Source: Enterovibrio norvegicus FF-33
Lineage (GTDB): Bacteria; Pseudomonadota; Gammaproteobacteria; Enterobacterales; Vibrionaceae
Length of the DNA: 64,000 nt
NCBI RefSeq assembly: GCF_000286835.2
Contig: NZ_AJYD02000038.1
Coordinates: 1,197,253 to 1,261,252 of the forward strand
Reading direction: 5' to 3'
Position numbers and translations under genes: made by a program. The notes beneath the pieces were generated by a model. The model saw only the letters and a program-made list of their open reading frames with translations, made no database searches and was not told the origin of the DNA. Below are positions 1 to 8,869 of this stretch, in pieces (the stretch's first letter is position 1; every line of letters starts with the position of its first letter).

Positions 1-1
1 T

Positions 2-2356
2 ACTGACGGCGGCACTGATGGTGGTAATAACGGCGTAACAATCACTGCGAGCGATATCATCGACTTCGAAGCGAACACGGTAACGTGGGAAGTGTTCGAA
101 AACGATGACAACCCAGCGGTAGAACTTGTTGCTAACCCAGATACCTCTGGAGCAAATGTCTCGGCTACTGCAGCCAAGCTCATTGCACGCACCAATGGCG
201 CACCATGGGCTGGTGCTATTACTCGCGACGTGGAACCGTTCACTCTTGATGCGACCACCAGCGTTGTTCGTATGATGGTGTACAAAGACAAAATCAGCAC
301 CGTACGCTTCAAATTGGAAACGGCGAGTGGTTATGCGCAAGAGCTTCTTGCCAACAACACGCTTGTTAACCAGTGGGAAGAGCTGACGTTTGACTTTTCG
401 TCTGTTGCAGACCTGTATGACGGTCCTGTTACTGGCGTAGTCGTGTTCCCTGATTTCGTTGATGCAGATACTACACGTGATGCAGACGCAGTCATGCACT
501 TCGACAACATCACCTTCAATGCTGCTGGCACTGACGGTGGTACAGATGGCGGCACTGACGGTGGTACCGACGGTGGCACTGACAGCGGTATCGACAGCAT
601 CGACTTCGAAACCAATGCAGTAACGTGGGAAGTGTTCGAGAACGATGACAATCCAGCGATTGAACTTGTTGCTAACCCAGACACCTCGGGTGTAAACAGT
701 TCAAGCACCGCAGCTAAAATCATTGCGCGCGCCGCTGGTGCGCCATGGGCAGGTGCTATTACTCGCGACGTTGAGTCGTTCACCCTTGATGCGACCAACA
801 GCGTTGTACGTATGATGGTGTACAAAGACAAAGCTAGCACCGTACGTTTCAAGCTGGAGACGGCCACGGGTTACGCGCAAGAGCTTCTTGCTAACAACAC
901 GCTTGTTAACCAGTGGGAAGAGCTGACGTTTGACTTCTCGTCTGTCGCAGACCTTTATGATGGTCCTGTTACTGGCGTAGTTGTGTTCCCTGATTTCGTT
1001 GATGCAGATACTTCACGTAATGCAGACACAGTGATGCACTTCGACAACATCTCCTTCAATGCAGTTGGCTCGAATGGTGGCACTGACGGAGGTACCGATG
1101 GTGGCACTGACGGCGGCACTGACGGCGGCACCGATGGTGGCACCGATGGTGGCACCGATGGTGGCACTGACGGCGGCACCGATGGTGGCACTGACGGCGG
1201 CACCGATGGTGGCACCGATGGTGGTACTGACGGCGGCACCGATGGTGGTACTGACGGCGGCACCACAGGTAACACTCCAATCGTTATCTTTAACGATGCA
1301 GCGAACCCTCAGTGGGTAGCGTGGGATTGTTGTGGTGGAACCACGCCACCTGTAATCACTGATAGTGATGCTGAATACGGCGAAGTTACTTCCTTCCAAG
1401 TGGTCAGCGCGACAGTAAATGGCTTCAGTTCCCGTGAAGGTGTTGCAACGAACCCACAGCCAATCGATGTGAATGCATGGATGGTAGAAGGTACAATCTC
1501 GTTTGATATCAAGCTAGTTGCGGCAGGTGATGCGCCAGCAGATGACTGGAAATTCAAAGTTGAATCAAATGGCGGTCCTGATAATGGTGGTGAGTTCGTA
1601 GAGTTGAGCTTAGGTACGCTTCCTGAGTTGAATACTTGGAAGCACTATACGTTTAACCTGAGTGACCTATCCAACAACGGGCTAGACCTCACAGCGATCG
1701 ATCTTGTCATGGTATTCCCAGCATGGGCTACCGGAGTAGGCTCCGAGTATCTCGTCGACAATGTGATTATTTCTCCTACTGGTGCTGATGGTGGTACTGA
1801 TGGCGGTGGAACCGGAAGCGGTGAAGCCGGTGATGCAAACACTTTCGTCACATTTAATGGTGAGCAAGATACAATTGGTCTTCAGTTCGTTGGTGATCAA
1901 TGGGGTAGCGGTGTCGTACTTACTGCAAACAGCGGTGATGCACCTTACTCAGATACCATTACCAGTTCGCCAGCGAGCAACTGGACGGGTGAAGGTCAAT
2001 CGGCGACCGTTCAATGGGCGACAGCAGTGATGGAGACCACTAACACTGCGGGTGTCAACATTGCTTCATATACTCACTTCTCTTATAAAGTGCAGCAAAG
2101 CGACTTTTATGAGACGAAGATTGAGTTCCAAAGCGGTAGCAGTGGAACGATGACGTATTTGGTGAGCAGCCAGAATCCAGCTGGCGACATCAATGGTGAT
2201 CAAGTTGTGACAGAAGATTTGGGTAACGGTTGGTTGAAAGTCACTGTACCAACGCCTAGTCATTCTGATATGAAAGTGATTGGTATCATCCTTAAAGGTG
2301 ATGTTGCAGACACTGGTGATATTAAATTCGCAGAGTTTGAGTTTACCACTCAGTAA
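2..2356 (+). CDS. Secreted multidomain carbohydrate-binding protein, C-terminal part (5' end outside window)
   Basis: The frame is open from base 2, so the gene begins upstream; the GTG at 92 lies inside a domain and is not the start. The visible 784 residues hold two near-identical domains of about 150 residues (bases ~59-530 and ~598-1068), each followed by Gly-Thr-Asp-Gly linkers. A third domain (~1276-1780) contains a WDCCGG motif, and a fourth ends the protein. The jelly-roll-like pattern, ending in acidic FDNI motifs, resembles carbohydrate-binding modules. The WDCCGG domain resembles the ExoP-type accessory domain of marine beta-glucanases, from memory. The missing N-terminus may carry a catalytic domain such as GH16; that is inference. 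A terminator follows directly. Confidence 0.75.
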   Translation, partial: TDGGTDGGNNGVTITASDIIDFEANTVTWEVFENDDNPAVELVANPDTSGANVSATAAKLIARTNGAPWAGAITRDVEPFTLDATTSVVRMMVYKDKISTVRFKLETASGYAQELLANNTLVNQWEELTFDFSSVADLYDGPVTGVVVFPDFVDADTTRDADAVMHFDNITFNAAGTDGGTDGGTDGGTDGGTDSGIDSIDFETNAVTWEVFENDDNPAIELVANPDTSGVNSSSTAAKIIARAAGAPWAGAITRDVESFTLDATNSVVRMMVYKDKASTVRFKLETATGYAQELLANNTLVNQWEELTFDFSSVADLYDGPVTGVVVFPDFVDADTSRNADTVMHFDNISFNAVGSNGGTDGGTDGGTDGGTDGGTDGGTDGGTDGGTDGGTDGGTDGGTDGGTDGGTDGGTDGGTDGGTTGNTPIVIFNDAANPQWVAWDCCGGTTPPVITDSDAEYGEVTSFQVVSATVNGFSSREGVATNPQPIDVNAWMVEGTISFDIKLVAAGDAPADDWKFKVESNGGPDNGGEFVELSLGTLPELNTWKHYTFNLSDLSNNGLDLTAIDLVMVFPAWATGVGSEYLVDNVIISPTGADGGTDGGGTGSGEAGDANTFVTFNGEQDTIGLQFVGDQWGSGVVLTANSGDAPYSDTITSSPASNWTGEGQSATVQWATAVMETTNTAGVNIASYTHFSYKVQQSDFYETKIEFQSGSSGTMTYLVSSQNPAGDINGDQVVTEDLGNGWLKVTVPTPSHSDMKVIGIILKGDVADTGDIKFAEFEFTTQ
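1076..1269 (+). repeat. 12-bp tandem repeat encoding Gly-Gly-Thr-Asp linker
   Basis: About sixteen 12-bp units alternate between GGCACTGACGGC and GGCACCGATGGT types and encode a repeating Gly-Thr-Asp-Gly linker between the second and third domains of the secreted protein. A shorter array of the same unit lies at about 532-597. Because 12 is a multiple of three, gain or loss of units keeps the frame. The array creates long spurious open frames on the opposite strand. Confidence 0.9.
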
Positions 2357-2378
2357 CAATCGTTTTTCATTCTCTATT

Positions 2379-2407
2379 AAAAGGAGCCCACTTTGGGCTC
2401 CTTTTTT
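2379..2407 (+). terminator. Rho-independent terminator
   Basis: A stem of AAGGAGCCCA and TGGGCTCCTT with a short loop, followed by a T-run, begins 22 bases after the stop of the carbohydrate-binding protein gene. Confidence 0.85.
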
Positions 2408-2437
2408 ATTTCCCATCGAAAGAAATAGTTGGAGCGA

Positions 2438-2455
2438 CCTGAGACTTCTGTATGA
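2438..2455 (+). repeat. 18-bp direct repeat flanking RAYT gene (left copy)
   Basis: CCTGAGACTTCTGTATGA occurs here and again, perfectly, at 3645-3662, bracketing the transposase gene. It probably belongs to the ends of the RAYT-associated unit. Confidence 0.75.
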
Positions 2456-2476
2456 AAAAACAAAGGTAAAACAAAG

Positions 2477-2493
2477 GGGACAGACACCCTAAG
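2477..2493 (+). repeat. Imperfect inverted repeat, left end of RAYT unit
   Basis: GGGACAGACACCCTAAG matches the reverse complement of 3782-3798 at 15 of 17 positions. With that partner it brackets the transposase gene and could form terminal structures recognised by the encoded enzyme. Confidence 0.6.
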
Positions 2494-2600
2494 AAAATCA
2501 TAGTGTTGTCAGCTTCAGCTTCAGCTTCAGCTTCAGCGTCTTGCGTTTCTTGGCTCATAAACGCGCTTTGAAGATGAATGGCAAGTGGTTGAGCGATATG
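2494..2600 (+). repeat. RAYT-associated dispersed repeat, copy 1
   Basis: This stretch shares AAAATCATAGTGTTGTCAG, then CTTGGCTCATAAACGCGCT, then a GAAGATGAA-type block, in the same order and orientation, with 5198-5290. It includes a short CTTCAG hexanucleotide array (about 2511-2535) missing from the second copy. Two copies around one transposase gene fit a REP-like element mobilised by it. Confidence 0.6.
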
Positions 2601-2639
2601 CTCACTGCATTGTTCAATTGTTAGCCATTTAAATTTCCA

Positions 2640-3602
2640 ATGACAAAAGCCCGCTCATCTCTTATCAGTATTGACGCCACGCCTTACTATCACTGCGTTT
2701 CGCGCTGTGTGCGACGCTCGTTTCTTTGTGGTTACGATGACAAATCCCAGCAAAGCTATGAGCACCGCAGAGAATGGATTGAAAAGCGTCTGTTAGCGCT
2801 GTCAAAGGCATTTTGTATCGATATTTGTGCTTACGCGATTATGAGCAATCACTACCACGTCGTGTTACATATCAATACGGAAAAGGTCAAAAGACTGTCA
2901 CCGCACCAAATCGTTGAGCGGTGGCTGGCGTTTCATCAAGGCCCTGCACTTGTTCAGCGCTTCATGCAAGGAGATAAACTCTCCGATACAGAAACAGAGC
3001 GATGCAGCGAAATCATAGAAGTTTGGCGAGAGCGTCTTATCTCAATCAGTTGGTTAATGCGGTTACTCAACCAGCACATTGCCTCAGAGGCCAACCGCGA
3101 AGACAAATGTACAGGCCATTTCTGGGAAGGGCGATTTAAAAGCCAAGCGTTGTTGGATGAAAAAGCCTTAGCCGCTGCCATGGCGTACGTGGATTTGAAT
3201 CCAGTGAGAGCCGCCATGGCGGAAACACCCGAAACCTCAGAGCACACGTCCGTTAAAGCACGCATTGAATCGCTAAAGAAAGCAGAAATTACCGCAGCCC
3301 ACTTATTCCCATTCGCAGGAAACCCGCGACAAGACATGCCTGATGGCATCCCCTTTCGGTTGATGGATTACCTCGCGCTTTTTGATTGGACAGGCAGACA
3401 AATCCGAGATGATAAAAGAGGGAATATAGACAACACGCAACCATCATTACTTGAACGGCTGGGCTTTGACAGTGAAAACTGGTTGAGCACCTGCACATGT
3501 ATAGAGAGAGGCAGCATGATTAGCACAGAATCGTCTCTTAAAGCGGCATTACCTGACTTGCATCGTAAGCGGCTTTCTGGTCTTCGTCTGCCTGACCGTT
3601 AA
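2640..3602 (+). CDS. REP-associated tyrosine transposase (RAYT, Y1/IS200-like)
   Basis: The 320-residue protein belongs to the Y1 transposase family that nicks single-stranded DNA at REP-like hairpins. The N-terminal part opens with a DATPYYHCVSR strand. The HUH metal-binding motif is visible as SNHYHVVLHI, and the FWEGRFKSQ and YVDLNPVRA signatures of the family follow. The catalytic Tyr is expected in the helix carrying AMAYVDLNP. Such enzymes are usually single-copy and domesticated rather than true insertion sequences. The flanking 18-bp direct repeats, the inverted repeats and a second dispersed repeat near 5.2 kb support activity on this locus. Confidence 0.85.
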   Translation: MTKARSSLISIDATPYYHCVSRCVRRSFLCGYDDKSQQSYEHRREWIEKRLLALSKAFCIDICAYAIMSNHYHVVLHINTEKVKRLSPHQIVERWLAFHQGPALVQRFMQGDKLSDTETERCSEIIEVWRERLISISWLMRLLNQHIASEANREDKCTGHFWEGRFKSQALLDEKALAAAMAYVDLNPVRAAMAETPETSEHTSVKARIESLKKAEITAAHLFPFAGNPRQDMPDGIPFRLMDYLALFDWTGRQIRDDKRGNIDNTQPSLLERLGFDSENWLSTCTCIERGSMISTESSLKAALPDLHRKRLSGLRLPDR

Positions 3603-3644
3603 TTTTTCTTCCATTCGTAAACACATCCACTTATCAGGTAACGG

Positions 3645-3662
3645 CCTGAGACTTCTGTATGA
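3645..3662 (+). repeat. 18-bp direct repeat flanking RAYT gene (right copy)
   Basis: Identical to 2438-2455, 1207 bases apart and in the same orientation, just downstream of the transposase stop codon. Confidence 0.75.
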
Positions 3663-3781
3663 CGAAAAACGCCATATTCAATCAGCTGTCGACGGCAATA
3701 CCAACAATCGTTAAATAATGCTCACTTCTGAGATTCCAACCACCGAATTAGCCAGTGCTTGGGCTCGTATTTTTAACTATT

Positions 3782-3798
3782 CTTAAGGTGTGTGTCCC
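3782..3798 (-). repeat. Imperfect inverted repeat, right end of RAYT unit
   Basis: CTTAAGGTGTGTGTCCC is the inverted partner of 2477-2493 with two mismatches. It lies between the transposase gene and the convergent globin-fusion gene. Confidence 0.6.
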
Positions 3799-3827
3799 TG
3801 TATTTTCCTGTATTTCCGTTATTTGTT

Positions 3828-5012
3828 CTATACCTCGGTGACCACATTCCCATCAGGTTTTATCATTCCAATGGTGTAGGCTTGATCCAACATACTCTTA
3901 TCTATGATCGCTCCACGAAGGTCAGCACCAGATAGGTAGGTATTTTTGTCCATCAGTACACCTGTTAGATTTGCGCCTTTCAAATTTGCACCAGATAGAT
4001 TGGCCCCTTTCATGTTGCAGAAAAGAAACGAGCCCTTTTCCAAATTGGATGATGAAAGGTTAGCCTTGGCCAAGGTGACAAATGACATGTCTACTTTTGG
4101 CGCATAGACACTAACCAATAACGCTTTGTCTAATCGCGCTTTTGTAAAGTTCGCGCCAGCCAGTGATGATTCCGTAAGGTCTGCCTCACTCAGATTCGAT
4201 TCACTCAGGTCAGCACCGTCCAATGACATACTCATCAAGCCTACTTCTGCCAAGTCCAGTCTGTTCATTGCGCATTTCTTTTCATTCAGCCGCTCCATCG
4301 CAATCTGTCTCGCCCGCGATGTTTTCACGCCGTGCGAGCTGTCAATCGTTTTCCAACATTCAAGAATCCCGGCTTTTTCTGCATCGTTATTTCCGCGAAG
4401 CATAGTCAGGATTAACAGCACCAAAGAGCAGGCACTGAGTAACCTCGTCCAGCTCGGAACCCCATAAATGGCGGCAATCTCCAATACAACCACCGACAGT
4501 GCCAACCACAAAACCAATAGTTTTGGAACTGGCAGAGAATAAAGCCACGCCAAAGCGCTCGTTTTTACAGGTTTCTTGGTTGTCTTGGTTGTGCTTTGAT
4601 TTTGCGCTTTCGCTTTTGCCGCACCCTCTTGCATTATCTTAGCGGCGTTGCTGTAGACCTCTGACCAAGCAGCAGCATAGTCATCCGTCCATTCCTCGCC
4701 TAGCTCTTCCTCAAACGTCTGAAGTAGGGTTTGACCGACTATCGAATAATGTGACTCCAGCACACCGTAAGACAAGTGTCGCTGCCCCAGTGCCCCTAGC
4801 ATATTCTGCAGCTTCTCCGGATCATGCAAAGCAGCAACCATTGCCGTCAAAGCAGCAAGTAGTTTGTCGGCCATTTTTGTCATCGAGGTGTTCGCAAAAA
4901 GTGGCATCAGGTGTGGCGAATGCTCTGAAATTTTCTGATAGAAAAGCTCTGCGAACCTCTTCCCGTCGGGCAGTTTCGCAAAGCTTTCTTCAACCAATTC
5001 AACCGTATCCAT
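3828..5012 (-). CDS. Globin-transmembrane-pentapeptide repeat fusion protein
   Basis: Residues ~1-140 form a bacterial haemoglobin-type globin domain: Phe39 fits the conserved CD1 position, and His79 in LGQRH fits the proximal haem ligand, followed by the typical HYSIVGQTLL and AW.EVY segments. A Lys/Thr-rich linker leads to two hydrophobic helices (~155-205). The C-terminal ~110 residues are pentapeptide repeats of the ANLSGANLKG type, which fold as a right-handed beta helix. The globin domain should bind haem and sense or consume O2 or NO. The repeats may mediate protein contacts on the cytoplasmic side. The gene stands alone, convergent to the RAYT unit. I do not know a characterised protein with this order, so the role is open. 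Confidence 0.75.
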   Translation of the reverse strand: MDTVELVEESFAKLPDGKRFAELFYQKISEHSPHLMPLFANTSMTKMADKLLAALTAMVAALHDPEKLQNMLGALGQRHLSYGVLESHYSIVGQTLLQTFEEELGEEWTDDYAAAWSEVYSNAAKIMQEGAAKAKAQNQSTTKTTKKPVKTSALAWLYSLPVPKLLVLWLALSVVVLEIAAIYGVPSWTRLLSACSLVLLILTMLRGNNDAEKAGILECWKTIDSSHGVKTSRARQIAMERLNEKKCAMNRLDLAEVGLMSMSLDGADLSESNLSEADLTESSLAGANFTKARLDKALLVSVYAPKVDMSFVTLAKANLSSSNLEKGSFLFCNMKGANLSGANLKGANLTGVLMDKNTYLSGADLRGAIIDKSMLDQAYTIGMIKPDGNVVTEV

Positions 5013-5474
5013 ATTTAAAATTAACCTTTAAAAAACGACTAAATAATATGCAAGTATAAGCAAGAAAAACACCCTATTCATCCTGAGTACGGCAATACTG
5101 CATCGGCCGCCAATAGGTATACATTTCTATACTACTTGCATGCGTTTAATGCCTAACACCGCCTACAAAAGCAGCTGGATTGGGGGCAGGCATCCTAAAA
5201 ATCATAGTGTTGTCAGTTTCATAGCCTTGTGGTTCTTGGCTCATAAACGCGCTATGAAGATGAAGGGTGAATGGTTGGACGTTATGCTTATTGTATTATT
5301 TTTGAGAGCTGGGCTCGTATGTGTGGCATATGACTGGTTGGAGGGTAAAGATCTGATTTAACTTCTGTTAGCCTTTTTGGCATTCGCACTCACAGCGAAT
5401 GTGGATTGGCGCGTAAAGCATAAAAGCGTCTTATGAGTCGAACCTCTGATTTGAACTAACAAGGGAGTGAACCT
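5013..5474. other. Intergenic region with dispersed repeat copy 2
   Basis: This stretch separates the divergent globin-fusion and carbonic anhydrase genes. It holds the second RAYT-associated repeat and presumably both promoters. An open frame at 5140-5361 overlaps the repeat, has no convincing ribosome binding site and no recognisable product. Confidence 0.6.
5198..5290 (+). repeat. RAYT-associated dispersed repeat, copy 2
   Basis: This is the counterpart of 2494-2600, with two exact 19-bp blocks at 5198-5216 and 5235-5253. It lacks the CTTCAG array present in copy 1. Confidence 0.6.
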
Positions 5475-6332
5475 GTGAAAACAAGCAAACTTTGTATCAT
5501 CGTATTGGCCAGCATCGCGTCTTTTGGTGTGGTGGCAAAAAGCGGCGATGGGAACGTGTCTGATGAAGCGATTGCAGAACAGCGTAGTGAGCTGGCAGAA
5601 AATACGGCTGGTGAAGGATTCGGTCCTCAGTCTCCAAGAGACATCGATTCGCATGAGGGTCGCAACACGTTGTCGTTTAACCCAGCGCCGGAATACACAC
5701 AGATGAATCTGTGTAATATCCACTTCCATAAAAATGCGGAGCACAAAGGGGGAGAATTCACGAAGTATGCAGGCAATGGTGACGGTCATGGTTACCAAAG
5801 CGGCTTCCAATATGCCGGTAAGCTGAGTGCAGCTGAGCTTGCGCCTGTGAAAGGTGAAATCTGTTCAAGCAAGCATGGCGACGTGAAAGCGGGTGATACG
5901 ATCGAAGTGCATTATGTTCATACCACTGCACAAGTTGAACCAGGGGCAACCTTGGGTTCATGTTTTAATGACGCAAACAAAAATCCACAACTCCGCGTAG
6001 AAACGCAAGTTTACGTGGTGGTAAATGACAATACTGCGTTGGATTTTGAAAAACTGAATGAGCATGAGAAGAAAGACGGCGTGCATCAGGCGATCAACAT
6101 GCCAAACAACACAGGTAAACCTATTCAATACGCGGGCTCAACGACGGGCCCTGGATATAATGAAGAAGGCTCACCATTCCAAGTGACGTGGAGTGTTCGC
6201 CCTAAGGTTGCCAAAGTAAATATTGCGACCGTTGGTGAATGGTGTGAGGGCAACGATTTTGATGAAGATCATGCTCACGGCGTCAGAAACCTTGTGGTGA
6301 ATAAAGATCTGCTTTCTGAAATCCAGCAATAG
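5475..6332 (+). CDS. Delta-class-like carbonic anhydrase, periplasmic
   Basis: The 285-residue protein opens with a Sec signal peptide (about 1-21, ending VVA). A His-rich motif CNIHFHKNAEHKG gives His83, His85 and His90 as candidate metal ligands, and Cys residues occur at 80, ~129 and ~162. The pattern fits the bacterial relatives of delta/cadmium carbonic anhydrases, which hydrate CO2 to bicarbonate with a bound Zn or Cd. The GTG start at 5475 is preceded by AAGGGAGTG. The gene is single, ends in a hexanucleotide repeat and has its own terminator. The family call is from motif memory. Confidence 0.65.
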   Translation: MKTSKLCIIVLASIASFGVVAKSGDGNVSDEAIAEQRSELAENTAGEGFGPQSPRDIDSHEGRNTLSFNPAPEYTQMNLCNIHFHKNAEHKGGEFTKYAGNGDGHGYQSGFQYAGKLSAAELAPVKGEICSSKHGDVKAGDTIEVHYVHTTAQVEPGATLGSCFNDANKNPQLRVETQVYVVVNDNTALDFEKLNEHEKKDGVHQAINMPNNTGKPIQYAGSTTGPGYNEEGSPFQVTWSVRPKVAKVNIATVGEWCEGNDFDEDHAHGVRNLVVNKDLLSEIQQ

Positions 6333-6354
6333 CAATAGCAATAGCAATAGCAAT
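6325..6354 (+). repeat. Five tandem AGCAAT hexanucleotides across a stop codon
   Basis: Five perfect AGCAAT units begin in the last codons of the carbonic anhydrase gene. In the reading frame they give CAA TAG repeatedly, so every added unit brings another in-frame stop and the protein end is unchanged by slippage. Confidence 0.9.
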
Positions 6355-6360
6355 GACGAA

Positions 6361-6385
6361 AGGGCGCATATTTGCGCCCTTTTTG
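6361..6385 (+). terminator. Rho-independent terminator
   Basis: AGGGCGCA and TGCGCCCT form an 8-bp stem with a 4-base loop, followed by TTTTT. It closes the carbonic anhydrase transcript. Confidence 0.9.
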
Positions 6386-6590
6386 CCTGCCTATCTGCGT
6401 ACACACTGCTTTATCACTTTATCCCATTCGGGTCGTAGTACGAGTTTGAAATACTGAAGGTACTGGAAAGACACCCTAGTTCAACACATAACAAATCATG
6501 ATGTGTTAAATAAAGATTCATGGATGTTTCCTGATGGGTTGATGTTTTACATTGTGTTCATAGCAAAAACATACAAGAGAGAGACAGTCT

Positions 6591-8609
6591 ATGAATACAC
6601 GTTTTGCACCTTCTACCCTTGCGCTCGCATTAATGGTTTCCTTCAGCGCATCAGCGGATTACGCCAGTTTAGAAACGTACAAAGGAAAACCGGCTACCGA
6701 ACAAACAAAGCAAGCCAATGCAGAACTGGCAAAGCAACTGCCTTGGCAAGATACCTCAGCGTTTGAGCGCACTCAGCGTGGTTTGATTGCAGAATTCGGC
6801 AGCCACCAAGCCGGCGAGTTGAAGCAACGATTTGACTACATGGACACCATGAATGTGGATGAATTGCCTGACACAGTGAATCCGTCAATCTGGCGTCAAG
6901 GTATGCTCAATTACACCGCAGGTGGTCTGTATGAAGTGACCGATGGCGTGTATCAAATTCGCGGTGCCGACTTGTCCAACATGACTATTTACCGCACCGA
7001 CAATGGTTATGTGATTCACGATCCATTGTTATCACGAGAAGCGGCGGCCGCTTCATGGGAATTTGCCAAGCTGCATCTGCCGAAAATTAAAGGTGAACAC
7101 AAAATCACCGGCATGATCTATTCGCACATGCATGCGGATCACTTTGGGGGTTCACGCGGCATTCTCGAATCTGGTGACATGGTAAAAGACGCGCAGATTT
7201 ACGCGCCGAAAGATTTCATTAAAGAACTTGCGGATGAAAACGTGATTGCAGGCACCGCCATGGGGCGTCGTGCAAACTACCAATACGGCACAACGTTAGA
7301 CAACAACCCGCAAGGTATTGTCGATAACGCACTGGGCTTGGGGACATCGCGTGGAGAAGTGACCTTGGTTGCGCCGACGCAAGAGATCCAACCGCGTGAA
7401 AAAGAAATCACCATTGATGGGCTAACATTCCACGCGATTAACATGCCAGGGGCAGAAGCACCCGCAGAAATCGTGCTTTATGTACCGGAATATCGATCAT
7501 TGAATACTGCTGAGCTGACTTATGACGGTATGCACAATATCTATACGTTCCGTGGCGCGAAAGTGCGTGATGCACTGGTGTGGACCAAATATCTCACCGA
7601 ACTCAAGCTACGTTTTGTGGATAGCGGGCTGGTAGACAACATTCATGCTGCGCACTCTGCACCTGTGTGGAACGATACTGACACAAAAGTGAATGAAATC
7701 TCAGAATACATGGCACTGCAAAGAGACAACTATGGCTTCATTCACAATCAATCCATGCGTTTAGCTAACCACGGTGTCACTGTTCACGATGTGGGTCGTG
7801 AGATTGAAAAAATTGTGCCGCAAACACAAAAAGACACGTGGCATACCAACGGGTATCACGGCTCTTACAGCCATAACGCAAGAGCCGTGGTCAACCTGTA
7901 TCTTGGTTACCATGACATGAACCCAGTGAATACCAACCCACTGCAGACAACAGAAAAATCGTGTGTTTATGTAGAAGCAGCAGGTGCGGATACGCTGTAT
8001 AAAGCAGGCAAAGTCCACTTTACCAACGGTCAATACCAAGAAGCATCGCAACTGTTCAATGATTTGGTTCAATGCGACCCAAGCAACATTGATTATCGCT
8101 TTGCATTGGCAGACAGCTTTGAACAGCAAGGCTACCAGTCGGAAACCATGGCATGGCGTAACTCGTATTTGCAGGGCGCGGTAGAACTGCGTACTGGTGA
8201 GATTCAGCCGTCAGTGAAAATTGCTTCAGCAGACGTGATTGCAAATACACCAACAGGTATGTTCCTTGATTTTGTTGCGGTGAAGCTTAACGCTGAAAAA
8301 GCCGAACTCGCTAATTTGGACTTCCGTTTCGCGGTCTCGCACCCTGAGCTAGAAGAACATTACTATGGTGAAGTCTCTAACGCGAACATGGCGAATATCC
8401 AAGTAGAGCAGCTACCGCAAACCGATGTTGCACTGTCAGTGAGTAAGAACGACTTCACGCAAGTTGTATTGGGTAAAACAACGCTAAACGCATTGGTGAA
8501 AGAAGGTAAGGCGACACTGAAAGGAGACGCTAGCCTAATACAATCATTGGCAGGGACTTTAGACGAGTTTGACGGTATGTTTGAAATTCTACCCATGCCA
8601 AACAAATAA
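6591..8609 (+). CDS. Linear primary alkyl sulfatase, SdsA1/YjcS type
   Basis: The 672-residue protein has a Sec signal peptide (about 1-22, ending ASA), so it acts in the periplasm. The metallo-beta-lactamase core carries His179-x-His181-x-Asp183-His184 in SHMHADHFGG, the binuclear Zn site that hydrolyses alkyl sulfate esters to alcohol and sulfate. More ligands lie in the NTAELTYDG and HAAHSAPVW regions. A dimerisation segment and an SCP2-like C-terminal lipid-binding domain (about 545-672) complete the usual order and length. An AGAGAGA ribosome binding site precedes the ATG. The gene is monocistronic, with a terminator behind it. It could free sulfate from marine surfactant-like sulfates. 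Confidence 0.88.
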   Translation: MNTRFAPSTLALALMVSFSASADYASLETYKGKPATEQTKQANAELAKQLPWQDTSAFERTQRGLIAEFGSHQAGELKQRFDYMDTMNVDELPDTVNPSIWRQGMLNYTAGGLYEVTDGVYQIRGADLSNMTIYRTDNGYVIHDPLLSREAAAASWEFAKLHLPKIKGEHKITGMIYSHMHADHFGGSRGILESGDMVKDAQIYAPKDFIKELADENVIAGTAMGRRANYQYGTTLDNNPQGIVDNALGLGTSRGEVTLVAPTQEIQPREKEITIDGLTFHAINMPGAEAPAEIVLYVPEYRSLNTAELTYDGMHNIYTFRGAKVRDALVWTKYLTELKLRFVDSGLVDNIHAAHSAPVWNDTDTKVNEISEYMALQRDNYGFIHNQSMRLANHGVTVHDVGREIEKIVPQTQKDTWHTNGYHGSYSHNARAVVNLYLGYHDMNPVNTNPLQTTEKSCVYVEAAGADTLYKAGKVHFTNGQYQEASQLFNDLVQCDPSNIDYRFALADSFEQQGYQSETMAWRNSYLQGAVELRTGEIQPSVKIASADVIANTPTGMFLDFVAVKLNAEKAELANLDFRFAVSHPELEEHYYGEVSNANMANIQVEQLPQTDVALSVSKNDFTQVVLGKTTLNALVKEGKATLKGDASLIQSLAGTLDEFDGMFEILPMPNK

Positions 8610-8628
8610 ACCCCTAACATAGCGTCAT

Positions 8629-8659
8629 AAAAATCCCTCAGCCTCGGCTGGGGGATTTT
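8629..8659 (+). terminator. Rho-independent terminator
   Basis: AAAAATCCC and GGGATTTTT flank a CAGCC/GGCTG inner stem, with a T-run at the end, just after the alkyl sulfatase gene. Confidence 0.85.
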
Positions 8660-8803
8660 TCGTTGGCGACGGGATCAGGCTTTTGACTTGTCTTTACGTT
8701 GTTGCTGACGGCCAAAAATCTGCAATATCGACCACACACTATTCTGTAACAATGCAATAAATCTCATTAGTGATATTACCGATAATTCCCTGTTGGCTTA
8801 TCT

Positions 8804-8819
8804 GTGATCAATGTTACAA
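8804..8819 (+). promoter_or_regulatory. Candidate CRP-binding site
   Basis: TGTGATCAATGTTACA matches TGTGA-N6-TCACA at nine of ten positions. It sits about 50 bases upstream of the LacI-type operator and about 200 bases before the transporter operon, a plausible activator position for catabolite control. Confidence 0.5.
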
Positions 8820-8869
8820 AAAGGTAAATGGCAGCTTGTCGCTTCTCCGCATTTTTCTAATATCATGTG

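Noticed and set aside
331-1399. Long reading frames opposite the Gly-Thr-Asp linker region
   Set aside because: They arise from the 12-bp repeat, giving Pro-Ser-Val or Arg-Arg-Gln repeats, and shadow a well-supported secreted protein.
5140-5361. 73-codon reading frame
   Set aside because: It overlaps a dispersed non-coding repeat and has no ribosome binding site or recognisable domain.
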